A stretch of DNA of 64,000 nucleotides from Anastatus disparis (taxonomy: Eukaryota; Arthropoda; Insecta; Hymenoptera; Eupelmidae). How positions within the stretch are numbered: the stretch's first letter is position 1; each line of letters begins with the position of its first letter. The notes under the pieces were generated by a model. The model had not been told where the DNA came from and did no database searches. It worked only from the letters and a program-made list of their open reading frames with translations. Shown here one piece after another: positions 33,990 to 46,911 of this stretch. The stretch covers positions 372,001 to 436,000 of the forward strand of contig JAFFSR010000280.1 of NCBI GenBank assembly GCA_017163975.1, in the 5' to 3' direction. The position numbers and the translations under genes were made by a program.

Positions 33990-36170
33990 TAGTAAATAGG
34001 TGACTAAAAATCATCAAATATCAGAAGTATGTAGTATCAGAGACATTATTGGTTGCAATTATTTAACGTCGATTATTAATCATACAATGTTAGAGTAAAA
34101 GCCAAATAATTAAGAAATACCAGATATATTATTCTGACTTGATAGCGGTTAGTGGAAGTATGAATGCGAATCTTAAACGTTAAAATTAACATCTGAAAAT
34201 CATTAAATATCAGATATACGTACTATCAAAGAGATTATTACAAGTGACTATTTAACGTCGATCTCTAATCATAAAGTGCTATATCGATAGCGAAAACGAA
34301 CACAAGCCATTACAGATGAAATGTATATGCTATTTTCATAAGATAACGATTCGTGGAAGTATGAATATGAATTTTAGTTTTTTAAAAAGGTGTCTAAAAA
34401 TCATCAAATATCGAATGTACGTAGTATCAAAGACATTATTAGTTGCGACTATTTAACGTCGATTATTAACCATAAAATGATAAAGCAAAAGCTAAATTTC
34501 AAAATAAAATATTATATATCATTCTGACAATATAACGAGAACTGAAAGTATTAATATGAATCTCAGACTTTCATAGAGTTGTCTACTAATCATCAAATAT
34601 CAGATATTTATAGTGCCAAAGATATCAGTATATGCGACTATTTAACGTCGATCTCTAATCATCAAGTGCTATATCGATAGCGAAAACGAACACTAGTCAT
34701 CACAGATGAAATGTATATGCTATTTTCATAAGATAACGATTCGTGGAAGTATGAATATGAATTTTAGTTTTTTAAATAGGTGTCTAAAAATCATCAAATA
34801 TCGAATGTAAGAAGTATCAAAGACATTATTAGTTGCGACTATTTATCGTCGATTATTAATCATGAAGTGATAAAGCAAAAACTAAAATTCAAAACAAAAT
34901 ATTATATATTATTCTGACAATATAACGATAACTGAAAGTATTAATATGAATCTCAGACTTTCATAGAGTTGTCTACTAATCATCAAATATCAGATATTTA
35001 TAGTGCCAAAGATATCATTATATGCGACTATTTAACGTCGATTATAAATTATGAAGTGATATACTAATTGCAACAGCCACTGAAAAATCCAAAAAATCAT
35101 AATAAATAGTACTCTAACGAGATAACGATTAGTGAAAGTACGAATTTGAATCTTAGACTTTAAAATAAATGTCTAAAACTCATCGAATATCAGATATATG
35201 TAGTATCAAAGAGATTATTATACACGACTATTTAACGTCGATTATTAATTAAGAAGTGACATACTAATAGCGACAGCCACTGCAGATTCCAAAAAATCAA
35301 AATTAATAGTACTGTAACAAGATAACGATTAGTGAAAGTACGAATTTGAATCTTAGACTTTAAAATAAATGTCTAAAACTCATCGAATATCAGATATATG
35401 TAGTATCAAAGAGATTATTATACACGACTATTTAACGTCGATTTATTAATCATGAAAAACAAATCCCAAAAACTGTGACTGGAACTTATCAATATTCCAA
35501 CAAGATAACGATTATTGGAAGTATAAAAGAGAATCTTAAACTTGTAAATGGGTGTCTAAAAATTATCAAACATCAAATGTATGAAGTATCAAAGAGATTA
35601 TATGCAACTATTTAACGTCAATTATTAAGGGGACGCTGTATCTCTCTATCCTTCAATGAAAATGTTTTGAAAATTAGTTTTATAATTATTTCTCTTGTTT
35701 ATAAAGTATTTTTCTGATAACTTTTTTTTTCAAGTAAAGTTTGACATACACAAAATCTAAGTAAGGCTAAAATACTTTTTAAGTATGTCAAACTTTACTT
35801 GAAAAAAACAAAAAATTAGTTGGTCCTATCAGAAAATATTAATTTTACTAAACAGTACGGACAACCCTTAATTTCTATCAATAATAACTAGTTTTCCCAA
35901 AATTTACATTTTTAATTAGAAAAGGATAGAGAGATACAGCGTCCTCTTAATCATAAAGTGATATATCTATATAGCGAAAGCTAACTAATATTGAAATTAG
36001 AAACCCAAAAACTGTGACTGGAATTTATCAGTATTCTAACAAGATAACGATTAGTGGAAGTAGAAAAGCGAATCTTAGACTTGTAAATGGGTGTCTAAAA
36101 ATCATCAAACATCAGGTGTATGAAGTATCAAAGATATTATATGCGACTATTTAATGTCGAAATTAATGTC
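33990..36170. repeat. Satellite array 2 (about 195-bp monomers)
   Basis: Cores at about 34057, 34244, 34444, 34634, 34834, 35026, 35226, 35426, 35605 and 36143. Neighbouring monomer pairs are nearly identical (for example 34260-34640 against 34640-35030), indicating recent local duplication of two-monomer blocks. It is split by a TTAA element at 35629-35946. Confidence 0.8.
35629..35946. mobile_element. TTAA-flanked foldback MITE in satellite monomer
   Basis: 318 bp. GGGGACGCTGTATCTCTCTA at the left and its inverse ending GCGTCCTC at the right, bounded by TTAA (35625-35628 and 35947-35950). It sits inside the ATTATTAATCAT word of a satellite monomer, and other monomers provide the empty site. 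The TTAA duplication suggests mobilisation by a piggyBac-type transposase. Confidence 0.8.
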
Positions 36171-36259
36171 AAAATGTATGACTTAGCCACAGCAGTTTCA
36201 AGTTACTATCTATTGATAATAATAATTACGACAAGAGAGTGATTTTAAATATATATTGA

Positions 36260-36755
36260 TAAGACGATGCGACTATTTAACGTCGGTTTTTGGAATATTG
36301 TTATAAATGCGTTAAAATTAATTTAAATTTTCAATTTAGTATTACAATAAACGGAATGAATGGTTTTACAATCCAACGAAATAAGTTTATATCAATAAGT
36401 TATAACGATGAAAAATTATTTATTAATTGGAATTTCAACGATTTAATATAAACTTTTCTCAAATGATTACTATTTTTTATTTTAAATTGTAAATTATATT
36501 TTTATTTTCATACGACTATTTAACGTCGAATTGAAGTTTTATTGCAACTATATATTGTATTGTTGACTTGAAAAATGAATATTTACTGTCAAACTTCTTG
36601 AGAGCAGTCATAGTATTTAATAATAATAATTTTAAATCCGACTATTTAACGTCAAAATCAGAATTGTGAATTAATCTAAAAACAACATATTCCGAATTAT
36701 AATATTAAGCAATTTATCTCATATTTTTATAACTCTAATGCGACTATTTAACGTC
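36260..36755. repeat. Isolated satellite cores
   Basis: CGACTATTTAACGTC occurs at about 36266, 36512, 36637 and 36738 in flanks that do not resemble the satellite monomer. Confidence 0.75.
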
Positions 36756-36926
36756 GACCCTCAATACTACTACAATTTAACAACTTCAAACTTATGATGA
36801 TTGCTTCAATTGATCAAAATAATTTGTAATGTTAAATTCTTTCGAAAATGTATTAGTTTCTGAATATACTTATCAATCCTATTTTTTTAATGAGAATTTA
36901 CATATCAATCGAACTGTAATGAGTTT

Positions 36927-37331
36927 TTACACAGGTTTCATTTTAGCGATGTCGATTCCGCGTATAACCAAGAAAGGTATCCCAATCACCTTTCTGACAT
37001 TTTCTTCATGCTGATGGACTAAATTGGAATGCTGTAGCAGTCTTTCATTGATCAGTTCTGTAAAATAAAGAAAAGTCATTTTTAAATTCATGTTCTGTCT
37101 ATTTTAAATATTTCACACTAATTTATATAAATTAATTTTGATATTTAAATTGAAAATTTTTGAAGGAATACTTTTTTATTACTATCTTTGTGTAAAGATA
37201 TATAAATTGAGCTTACCTTGAAGGTGTTCAACTGGAACCTCTGCTTGAAACTCTAAATTATTGAGTTTAGTACTACTATTTGAGAGCATCTCCGTTCCGT
37301 AGTCAGGACGATTCTGATCCCAGCTTGCCAT
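36927..37331 (-). CDS. Minigene C: 81-residue protein of unknown function (two exons)
   Basis: Exon 1 37331-37217 (115 nt: 38 codons plus one base) begins MASWDQNRPDYG and ends VPVEHLQ before GTAAGC. Exon 2 37057-36927 follows a pyrimidine-rich TTTTACAG, supplies two bases (Glu39), continues LINERLLQHSNLVHQHEENV and ends IAKMKPV-stop. No signal peptide or transmembrane helix; mostly polar, with a possible amphipathic helix in residues 40-60. I recognise no family. Support: exon length, both splice sites and most residues are conserved in copy E, and exon 1 in copies B, D and F. The other copies have TGA where this one has TTA at Leu51, so the last 30 residues may be a copy-specific extension. 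Alternative: a noncoding transcript exon. Confidence 0.5.
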
Positions 37332-38692
37332 GTCTGCTTCATTTTATACTTTTAAATTTGCCTCTGCCTGAGTAGCCCAGTTCGAATGACAATTAGAGTA
37401 CAGTCTAATTCAAAAAAATTATATCATAAGTCAATTATTTAAAAAAAAATTTTTTTAATCTCAATAGAATTAAAAAAATAATTCAATAATTAGATAAATA
37501 AAATATTTTTTAAGAATAATTAAATAAATTAAACAATGCTTAAGATTAATATAAAATTCAATGTTTGAATTTGAATTTTATTTTATTACACTAATATCAA
37601 ATATAAGGTCGTCGGAATAAATGTAGCCAACAATAAATGCGCATTGTAAACAGTATAAATAATAAAAGTTAAATTTTGTAATCAAAATATGAATCTATAT
37701 TATTAAATTTCATCAATACATCTTAGAGCAAGATAGATACATTATTTTAAATTTCAGAAAACTCGAAGAAACGTTAACACAACTATTTGTTTATATTTGC
37801 CTGGTGGCGAATGGAAATCGATAGAACTGTTGAAGGTTAATTTAAGATTTGCACCAACATTGAGATTTTCTATTAGTTTTTGATTTTATAAAAATATTTT
37901 ACTAAGAAAAAGATTTTCACCTCTGGTACTTTATAAATAGTTTCATAAAAAAGATAACATATAAAAATATTTGATTTGTGTAAATATTATTAATATTTTT
38001 TATATTTTAATCTTTTAGAGCATAAACCTTTGTTTCCAATAAAAGCTTTATTAATAATTACAAAATGATTGATAAAAAAATTTCAATTTTTTTACGTTAC
38101 TTAGTAAAAATATATTAAAATTATTCTTTTTTTTTATTCATTAGTGTTTCATTAACCGGTTTTCTGAGAGAATGACGGTTTCAGTAAATAAAAATTAAAT
38201 GAGAGTTCATATTCAGAAATACTTTTAATATGTATAAAAAGCTACTAGAAAATATTACAAAAGAAAATTTCTATTTTTATTAAATACTTATTTTTAAATA
38301 AAATAAAATATAATATTATTATCGAAATCAAGTAAATGAATATTATAAAATAAACACTCATATATAAATAACCTTGAAAGTTAACGTTATTTACAATCTC
38401 TTTCTAAGTCCTTAATAAACTCCTGTTTCTACGGTGAAAATTAAAAATCGTTTAAATATTTTGCTTTAAAAATAAATCTATACATATAGCAACAAATAGT
38501 ACATTAAAATAAGCGTAATATTATACAACTAGTTATTCATATAATCATAATATATTGTGTAAATTTTTATTCCATGAAAAATACTGGGTAGCGTTAATCA
38601 TTAGTTACTTCGTAAAAATCAAAATTATCATGAGAAATACTTTAACGGAAACGAAAATTCTATGTTCGTATAGATATATAAGTTGGGCTTAC

Positions 38693-38809
38693 CTTGTAAA
38701 TATTCAACTGGAATTCTTGCTTGAAACTCTATATTATTAAGTCTCGTATACTACTGTTTGAGAACATCTCGGCTCGGGAGTTAAGACGATTCTGATTCCA
38801 GCTTGCCAT
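38693..38809 (-). pseudogene. Minigene first exon D, frameshifted
   Basis: Begins MASWNQNRLNSRAEMFSNSS like its relatives but is 117 nt long. Two extra bases after the Asn-Ser-Ser codons shift the frame and bring in an early stop. The CAAG|GTAAGC donor is intact. It lies about 1.5 kb upstream (minus strand) of exon C. Confidence 0.45.
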
Positions 38810-40755
38810 GACCGCTTCGTTGTAGCTGAGCACTCCCCACTCTTCTTATAGAAATGGAATTTTCGTGATATACAGATCGTTTGGAAGGAGAGGGATAAAT
38901 TTTATGGTTGAATAACAATTGGGTTGTATTGTGATTCAAGAAAATTTATATTTTTTAACAAAAATTTAATCCGTTTGAAAATGCAGATAACTTTTATCAA
39001 TGTAAAATACAGAATTTGAATTTTATCAAATTCTACTAATATAAAATATAAGTTTAACAAAACAAATTTAGCGAAAAATAAATGTGCATTGTAAACGGTA
39101 CAAATAATAATATTAATTAACATTTGCAATCGAAATATAAATTTATATTATTAAATTTCACGAATATATCTTAGGTCGATAGGTACATTCTTTTAAGTTT
39201 CAGAAAACTTTTATTTAGAAGAAATATAAATAAAACTGTTTATCTATACAAACAATGGAAGTTTACTTAATGGCTGATGAACATCAATAATAGAACCGTT
39301 TAAGCTTAACTTAAAATTGACATAACATTTTATGTACGTATTTATTTTCTTAAAATATCTTGTTTAGAAAAAGATTTTCACGTTATATTCTTAATAAATA
39401 GCTCCAAAAAAAAGAGAAAATAAAATTTTTTTTTTCATGTGTAATATGATAAATAATAACAAAAATATAACTAAAAAATTCTAAAATAATTTTATGTTTC
39501 GAAGAAAATTATAGTCTTGTTTAATTTTAATATTAATTTTGCACAAACGATTCAGATTTTAATTTATTATTAGAAACTTTTGAAATATGTTCCTAAAAAA
39601 GATTTTATAACTTAATAATACTTGAGAAATAACTCTATTCAATATAATTGTTCGAAAATTCAGTATCATATATAATACGTTTATTCATAAAACTATATGA
39701 TACTGTTCTTGACATATCCAAGAAAAGTAAAGTTTTCATTTTCATTCTACAAAGTCGAAACCTTCCCGAACAAAATTGTTCAATAATTCCAAAATAATAC
39801 TGATCATACGGTTTATGATAATTTTTCAGCTTTCTTCTGAAAACATACTCTAAACTTATATTTACATAAAAATATAAAAATTAAGGGGATGCCGTATTTT
39901 CTGTCCCTGCATAATCAAGTTCTTCACTTCTTATTTAAAAAATAGTTCTTATAAGTAAAATTAAGAGATACATACTCTTGATATAAGTACTATAAGTCAA
40001 TTTTCTATTTATAACAAAAAATCTTTATGCATAATTTAAAGAAAATTTAGAATTATGAAAATCCAATAACAGCAGCTAATAAATCGTTATTTCGTAATTT
40101 TAAATTTTATTTAAATTATTCTTTATATGTGCATTTATTATGAGAAAAAATTGTATTTATAATCCAATTAATAAATGAAGAGAATATATTTTACTTTAAT
40201 GTCTTAGCTTTCGTATATCATATTTATTTTATTTAATCCCAATTTTCTTTTAAAAAAATTTTAAAGATTCATATTTGTAAATTATGAATCTAAAGCTTAC
40301 ATTAAAAAAAAAAAATAGTTTGTAGAACGCTAACAACTACATTCTCAGAAAGTAAACGCTTTTTTGGAGGTGTTCCGCTTGCCTAAATTTTTAGTATAAT
40401 TTTAAGGAAGGTTAAAATATGATAAAACTGTTATTTACTTTAGAAATTATTAATGAATAATATACAATTTTAGAAAATTTTTAATTAAAAATTATTGTTG
40501 AAACGATTATAATGTAAATTAGTTTCCTCTTTCAGGTAAACGAATAATTGTGAAAATTATTACAAATTTCATAAAAATAATGGAAGCAAACAATAAACGT
40601 ACAATAACTTGTGAATATTATTAGTTAAATTTAATAAAATTTTATATATATTTATACCGCTAATATCAACAGCTTTATTCTAATATTTGATATAATAAAG
40701 TTTCGTTTTATCTGATGCAACATTTGTAAATATATTATGAATAATATTACCCTAT

Positions 40756-40923
40756 ACCGGTAGAAAATTAATCATTTTTTGGCCATTTATATTAATTAAC
40801 GCATGTTAAAATAGCATTTATTTAAAAACTCTGTAAACGTTAAACAGAATTTCTAGATAAAAGCTATTTTAACATGCGTTAATCAGGAAAAATGACCAAA
40901 AAATAATCAATTTTCTACCAGGT
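40756..40923. mobile_element. MITE, GGTAGAAAATTAA family
   Basis: Ends CCGGTAGAAAATTAATCATT and its inverse AATTTTCTACCAGG; internal inverted TTAACGCATGTTAAAATAGC. About 168 bp, inserted at the unit 2/unit 3 junction. Confidence 0.75.
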
Positions 40924-41302
40924 GTTATTTTGTTTCATGAGCTACATTTGCATTGTTAATTTAACTTTATTTTTAATGGTAATAAATGCAATTCTTCAGA
41001 AACTATTTGACTGATTTTATGGCCAAAAAGCGTTTTATTTCCTATGTAGCTCTTCTACATTTTTAATGAATTTTAAATCTATTAATTAAGAAATTAATAA
41101 ATTATAAACAATTCAAAAAATTACGCTTCTCGTTATTTTTCCAATTTCCAAACAATGCATGCTATATTTGATAATAGTTTTTTCTAATCATTTCGAATCT
41201 TATAAAAATTATCTCACTGATGTCATGACATTATTGTCGCATAAAATCAGTAAGATATAGGCAAAGAAAATTCATTTGATTCTTATATTTTATATATTCA
41301 TT

Positions 41303-41546
41303 TTGGTAGAAAATTAACGATATTTTATCGGCAACGTATTAATCAAATGGGAGTCAAAATTAGCTGTTACTTACTCTTTGGCAATGTATTAATTATTAAA
41401 ACATGATTATTATCATAGACAGCATGATATTAATATGTTAGCCGTAACATGTTATTTATTGTTGTTGAATTATTGTCAAAAAATTGTTTTTGACTAGAAT
41501 ATATCGGTTAATTCTGGTTGGAAATCGGAGAAGATTTCTATCAGGG
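41303..41546. mobile_element. Degenerate GGTAGAAAATTAA-type MITE
   Basis: Begins TTGGTAGAAAATTAACGATA and ends GATTTCTATCAGGG; inverted matches are weak. Possibly an old member of the same family. Confidence 0.35.
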
Positions 41547-42325
41547 CAGCAGTCAAATTCAAAATATTTTCGTGAGCAAAATTAAAATGTAATGAACAAT
41601 TTGTTTATATTGAATGAATGTAGCTTATATACCATTAATAAATGAGAAATAAATTGATAAAAAAAAGTACTCAAGCCAGCTGGATGATAAATTCAAAGTA
41701 CGCATTAAAAAAATTATAAAATAATAAAATAGTTCATTCTAATAATTAAATACCAACCATAACGAGCAACTTTAATCATTCATTTTATTAAAAGTAATTG
41801 CAATAACAAAATATACAATTAATATGAAAATCACATTGTTATTTGAAAATGTAAAGTATAAAAGTCAATTTAAATCATGTTGTTCTTAAAGTAAAATAGC
41901 TTCAATTATTGAAAAATAGTTTTTATTTTACAAATAACGTTTTATATTTCATGAAAGTCAATAATAAATTGATTATAGACTTACCTTGATTGAAATTAAA
42001 TGTTTAGAAATATTGTTACATAGATATTATTATATATTATTAATATATCTCACGGATCTTACTATGTTATCAATATTGCCATTCTTTAAATAATGCGACT
42101 TCTAACATCGAACAAAGTTTTCAAAAAGTAATGTAATGATCTATTATAGATGTTGAAAAGGACTGATTTTAAAATGTAATAATTCAACGTAAATTTTAAA
42201 TTTTTCAAGAAAAAAAATAACTTTATAGGAACTACTTTCTGACAGATAAAAAATTATGTTGATGGAAACAGTATTTATTAATTTAAAAAAAAAATTAAAT
42301 TTAAAATATTTCTTATATGCTTAAG

Positions 42326-42598
42326 AGGATGTAAAATGCTTTAGCTTGTAATATTTACCATGAAGATTGTTCATTTTCAGAATTTTGGATCCCAATATTT
42401 TATATTAAAATTTTTAGAATTTGTGCAAGAAATCTAAAATTATGAAATTCTAATAAATTAATTTATTTAAAAATTTAGATGAATAATCTTCATAGTACAC
42501 ACTACAAGCTAATGGATTTTTTTTCTTAAAATTTTGCAATAAAATAAAAGAAATACAAAATTTATGAGTACAGGCATAGTATCCGTTTTACATCTCCT
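42326..42598. repeat. TTAA-bounded inverted segment
   Basis: TTAAGAGGATGTAAAA at the left and TTTTACATCTCCTTAA at the right, with TAGCTTGTA../..TACAAGCTA and ATGAAGATTGTTCAT../..ATGAATAATCTTCAT pairs inside. The right-hand portion also occurs at about 32925-33005, so the boundary may be composite. Confidence 0.45.
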
Positions 42599-43134
42599 TA
42601 AAATAAGCAAGAATCATGTAGCGTTTTGTTCTCGCTAAATTAGAAGTTCATGAATTATTGAATAAACTAATAAACGTTATTAGGAAAGTATCAAGTTTTA
42701 ATAAAAATTAATACGTTAAATAATTCATAAAATTTTAATTCTAAAATATGAGTATTAATTTTTTTTATTGGATCTGTTTTTTTCAAGTAAAAAAAGTCGA
42801 CCATAGGAAAACATACTTATTACTCTCGCAACTTTACTCTCTAATTGCGTAATATTACTACTTTTACATTTTCATTTATTTGTGGATATTTAGACTTAAA
42901 GATCTGAAAAATACCTTAGAGATTAAAAACTACTGTGGGTAAATAACAATAAATGATTTGAAATTATACTAAAATATTTATTTTATGCAATATTTTTTCA
43001 ATAATATATATATAGTTACAAATGCATACAATGTTTCTATACATAAAATATCATACTAATTATTTTACAAATTTTTATCAATGAAAATTACAGTAACTTA
43101 TAATGCACTTTTAGTCAAATACTCTATAAATGTA

Positions 43135-43368
43135 CACTGACAGAAATGTTATCTAGAGGCAAACGGAATATACTTGGTCCTAGTATAAATATGTTTGTTT
43201 TACGTCCTAACATAAATCCACTTGAAGGTAACATAATATCTTTGCAGCAATAACTGCAATTTCGATTCAAACATTTAGTTACTTGCATCTAATGAATTTA
43301 GTTTTCCATCTAAATGATTCATCAACAAGGAGTCATCCACTTGCTGTGAGATAACTTTTCTGTCAGTG
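43135..43368. mobile_element. CACTGACAGAAA MITE
   Basis: 234 bp, ends CACTGACAGAAATGTTATCT and AGATAACTTTTCTGTCAGTG, flanked by TA (43133-43134, 43369-43370). The paralogous position in unit 2 (about 33538, AATGTAAAAATTTAACG) is an empty site. Confidence 0.8.
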
Positions 43369-43937
43369 TAGCAATTTAACGTTGAATTTTATATTATAAT
43401 TTTGAATGTTCTGTCACAGATACTTCTCAAAAAGTTGATTAACAAAAGCGGCTATTTAACGTTAACTTAAAATTTTTCAAGACGAAAAAAACTGTTTAAA
43501 TTTCATTATTATTTCTAATACGAAATAAATACGATTATTAATCATAAATGAATGACAATGAAAATAATTAATGACTATTGTTAGATGTCTAATTAAAAAA
43601 TATCAATAATAAAAAATGTATAAGTTTAACATTATTGAAATAATCTATTATATATTTCTATATATGAGAATTTTAATTGAATGACATTTATAAATGTTAA
43701 TGTTTGAACCATATTTTAAATGAATTATACATGAGTAACAATGGTGTTCAGCTTTTAAAATATAACAATTTTTCATTATACAACTAAATAATAATTTTTA
43801 AAAGCAAGCATGGCTAAAGTTATGTATAAACAATCATATGAATACATGATCCCTTAAAACATTGAATAACAAGTTTCAAAATACGTTTAATATTCTGACA
43901 AGATAACGATTAGTGGAAGTAAATATTTAAACCTTAA

Positions 43938-44597
43938 GGAGGCTCCTCAGTCTCCAATGTTATTTTCTAAACTGAATGGATTTTTATGAAACTTTGAAAA
44001 AATGTTCATTGACCTTCCATCTTTTCATTGCTTAAAAAAAAATATAGGGTAAGCCATCAAAATTTAGAGAAATCAATGTGTCAAATCATTGTTCTTATAC
44101 ACAGGCCTTATGTGAAAAATGCACGATGGAACTACAAATGTTATCGTAATTAAATCTCATACGCAAAGATTTTTTATAAAAAACTAGAGGGATATAGATT
44201 TTTTAATAAGGATTACAATGCAATGAAGAAAAAAGAGGGTAAGCCATCAAAATAAAGAGAAATTAAGTGTAAAAGTTGAAAATATTTGATTAACGTAGAA
44301 TCGAAAGAATCAGCTGGTATATACTGCGCATGCGTAATAATTCTAAGACGCTCAGAGCGCGTGTATACATATTACGAAGTCCGCTGTATAGTGCCGTATA
44401 TAAGTAAATAGTCACAAGAGCTTTTCAAGAAAAAAAAATTTTTTTCTTAACATATATTTATGCAATGATTTTTGTTCTTGAAATAATAATAATTATAATT
44501 TAGAAACATAGAGTGTATTCATCTATGAAAATTTGCAATAATACAAAGACCACCAAGGAACCCAAAACATGATACGGTCCTAGCATGATGAGCCTCC
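43938..44597. mobile_element. TTAA-flanked 660-bp MITE
   Basis: Ends GGAGGCTCCTCAGTCTCC and ATGATGAGCCTCC, flanked by TTAA (43934-43937, 44598-44601), inside satellite sequence. Two internal direct repeats contain the word GGGTAAGCCATCAAAAT. No open frame. Confidence 0.7.
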
Positions 44598-44601
44598 TTA
44601 A

Positions 44602-46320
44602 ACATTTAGAGAGATGTCTAAAAATGATCACTTATCAAATAGACGTATCAATGAACAGATAATTATATGCGGCTATTTAACGTCGATTATTAATCATAAA
44701 GTGATATATCAATAGCAAAAGCCGACCAATAATAAAAAACCTAACCAGAAGATAAAATCAGGATTTAAATATATTTTGACCAGATAACGATTAGTAAAAG
44801 TATGAATATGAATCTTGGACTTTTTAATAGATGTCTTGAAATCATTAAATATCAAATAAATGTACTATCAAAGATATTATAATATGCGACTATTTAACGT
44901 CAATTATTAATCATGATGTAATATACCAATAGCGAATACTAATCAAGAGTATAAAAAAGGAAGTTCAAAATAACGATTGTTGGCGTGTGAATACGAATCT
45001 TAGACTTGTAAATAGGTGTCTAAAAATCATCAAACATTTGATGTATGTAGTATACAAGAGATGATTATTAATCATAAAGTTATGTATGTTCGACGAGATG
45101 ACGATTAGTGAAGTGAGAATTTGAATCCTCGAAATTCAGAAAGATATCTAAAAATCAATAATTATCAGATACATCTATCATTAAAGAGATGATTATATAC
45201 GACTATTTAACGTCGATTATTAATCATGATGTAATATACCAATAGCGAATACCAATCAAATCAATAGTAAAAGAAATTTATATTTTGTCTGACAAAATGA
45301 CGATGGGTGGCTTGTGAATTCGAATCCTAGAAATTCAGAAAGATATCTAAAAATCAATAACCATCAGATGGATGTGTCATTGAAGAGATGATTATATGCG
45401 ACTATTTAACGTCGATTCTTAATCATGATGTAATATACCGATAGCGAATACCAATCAAGAATATTAAAAAAGATATTGATATTTTATATGACAAAATAAC
45501 GATTGGTGGCGTGTGAATACAAATTTTAGACTTGTAAATAGGTGTCTAAAAATCATCAAATATCAATTGTATGTAGTATTAAAGAAATTATTATATACGA
45601 CTATTTAACGTCGACTATTAATCACAAAGTGATATATCAATAGCATAATCACATTAATATTAAAAAAATTCTGAAGAGAATATTAGAATTTAAATATAGT
45701 TTGACCAGATAACGATTAGTGGAAGTATGAATATGAATCTTAGACTTTTTAATAGATGTCTTGAAATCATCAAATATTAAATAAATGTACTATCAAATAT
45801 ATTATAATATGCGACTATTTAACGTCGATTATTAATCATAAAGTTATGTATTCACAGCAAAAACTACAAAATAATGTTTTCGACGAGATGACGATTAGTG
45901 AAGTGAGAATTCGAATCCTAGAAATTAAAAAAGATATCTAAAAATCAATAGTTATCTGATGGATCTATCATTGAAGAGATGATTATATGCGACTATTTAA
46001 CGTCGATTATTAATCATGATGTAATATACCAATAGCAAATACCAATGAAGAACATCGCAAAAGAAATTAATACTAATCTCAAAATGACGATTTGTGAAAG
46101 TATGATAGCGAATTTTAGATTTTTAATAGGTGTCCAAAAATGAACAAATATCAGATAAATGCTCTATCAAAGATATTATAATATGCGACTATTTAACGTC
46201 GATTATTAATCGCAAAGTGATATATCAATAGCAAAAGCCAACCAATAATGAAAAACTATTTTTAAATAGATGATAGACTTTTAATTAATGCGACTATTTA
46301 ACGTCGACCCTCAATACTAC
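44602..46320. repeat. Satellite array 3 (about 195-bp monomers)
   Basis: Cores at about 44667, 44885, 45197, 45399, 45597, 45810, 45990, 46184 and 46289. Two monomer sub-types alternate. One has a GAATCCTAGAAATTCAGAAAG segment and a CATGATGTAATATACC tail; the other has TTAGACTTTTTAATAG and CATAAAGTGATATATC. Confidence 0.8.
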
Positions 46321-46599
46321 TACAATCTAACAACTTTAAACTCAAAATTATATTCACTTTTAATATTAAAAATATGATGTTTACTACTATACCAGCGTAT
46401 TATTTGTAATGTTAAATTCTTTCGAAAATGTATTAGTTTCTAAATATACTTATCGATCCTATTTTTTTTAATGAGAATTTACATATCAGTCGAACTGTAA
46501 CGAGTTTTTACACAGGTCTCATTTTAGCAATGTCGATTCCGCGTATAACCAAGAAAGGCATCCAAACACCCCTCTGGCATTTTCTTCATGCTGATGGAC

Positions 46600-46911
46600 T
46601 CAATTGGAATGCTGTAGCAATCTTTTATTGATCAACCCTGTAAAATAAAGAAAAGTCATTTTAAAAATAATGTTATGCCTATTTCAAATATTTCATATTA
46701 ATTTATATGAATTAAGTATGATATTTACATTGAAAATTTTTGAAGGAATACTTTTTTATTACTATCTTTGTGTAAAGATATATAAATTGAGCTTACCTTG
46801 AAGATGTTCAACTGGAACCTCTGCTTGAAACTCTAAATTATTGAGTTTAGTACTACTATTTGAGAGCATCTCCGTTCCGTAGTTAGGACGATTCTGATCC
46901 CAGTTTGCCAT
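46600..46911 (-). CDS. Minigene E: 50-residue protein of unknown function (two exons)
   Basis: Exon 1 46911-46797 (115 nt, GTAAGC donor) begins MANWDQNRPNYGTEMLSNSS and differs from copy C at two residues. Exon 2 starts at 46637 after TTTTACAG, adds Gly39 and LINKRLLQHSN and ends at TGA (46600-46602). The phase is the same as copy C. No signal peptide or membrane segment; function unknown. The first exon F lies 1.6 kb upstream and has the same phase, so two alternative first exons may share this exon 2 (inference). The small size, few differences and lack of a known family keep confidence moderate. Confidence 0.45.

Larger units (their letters stand above)
29940..40750. repeat. Segmental repeat unit 2
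   Basis: Starts with the GAGCTACAT..GCATTGTTAATT..ACTTTATTTTTAATGG block shared with 40930. It contains two copies of the early block (minus-strand donors at 30614 and 32194), satellite array 2, minigene exons D, C and exon 2, and the TTAAGGGGATGCCGT tail at about 39891. It is the longest of the three copies. Confidence 0.7.

Noticed and set aside
10600..46400. CRISPR array (regularly spaced repeats)
   Set aside because: The repeated core is 16 nt in a monomer of about 195 bp whose spacer is also repeated and homologous; no cas genes; eukaryotic context.
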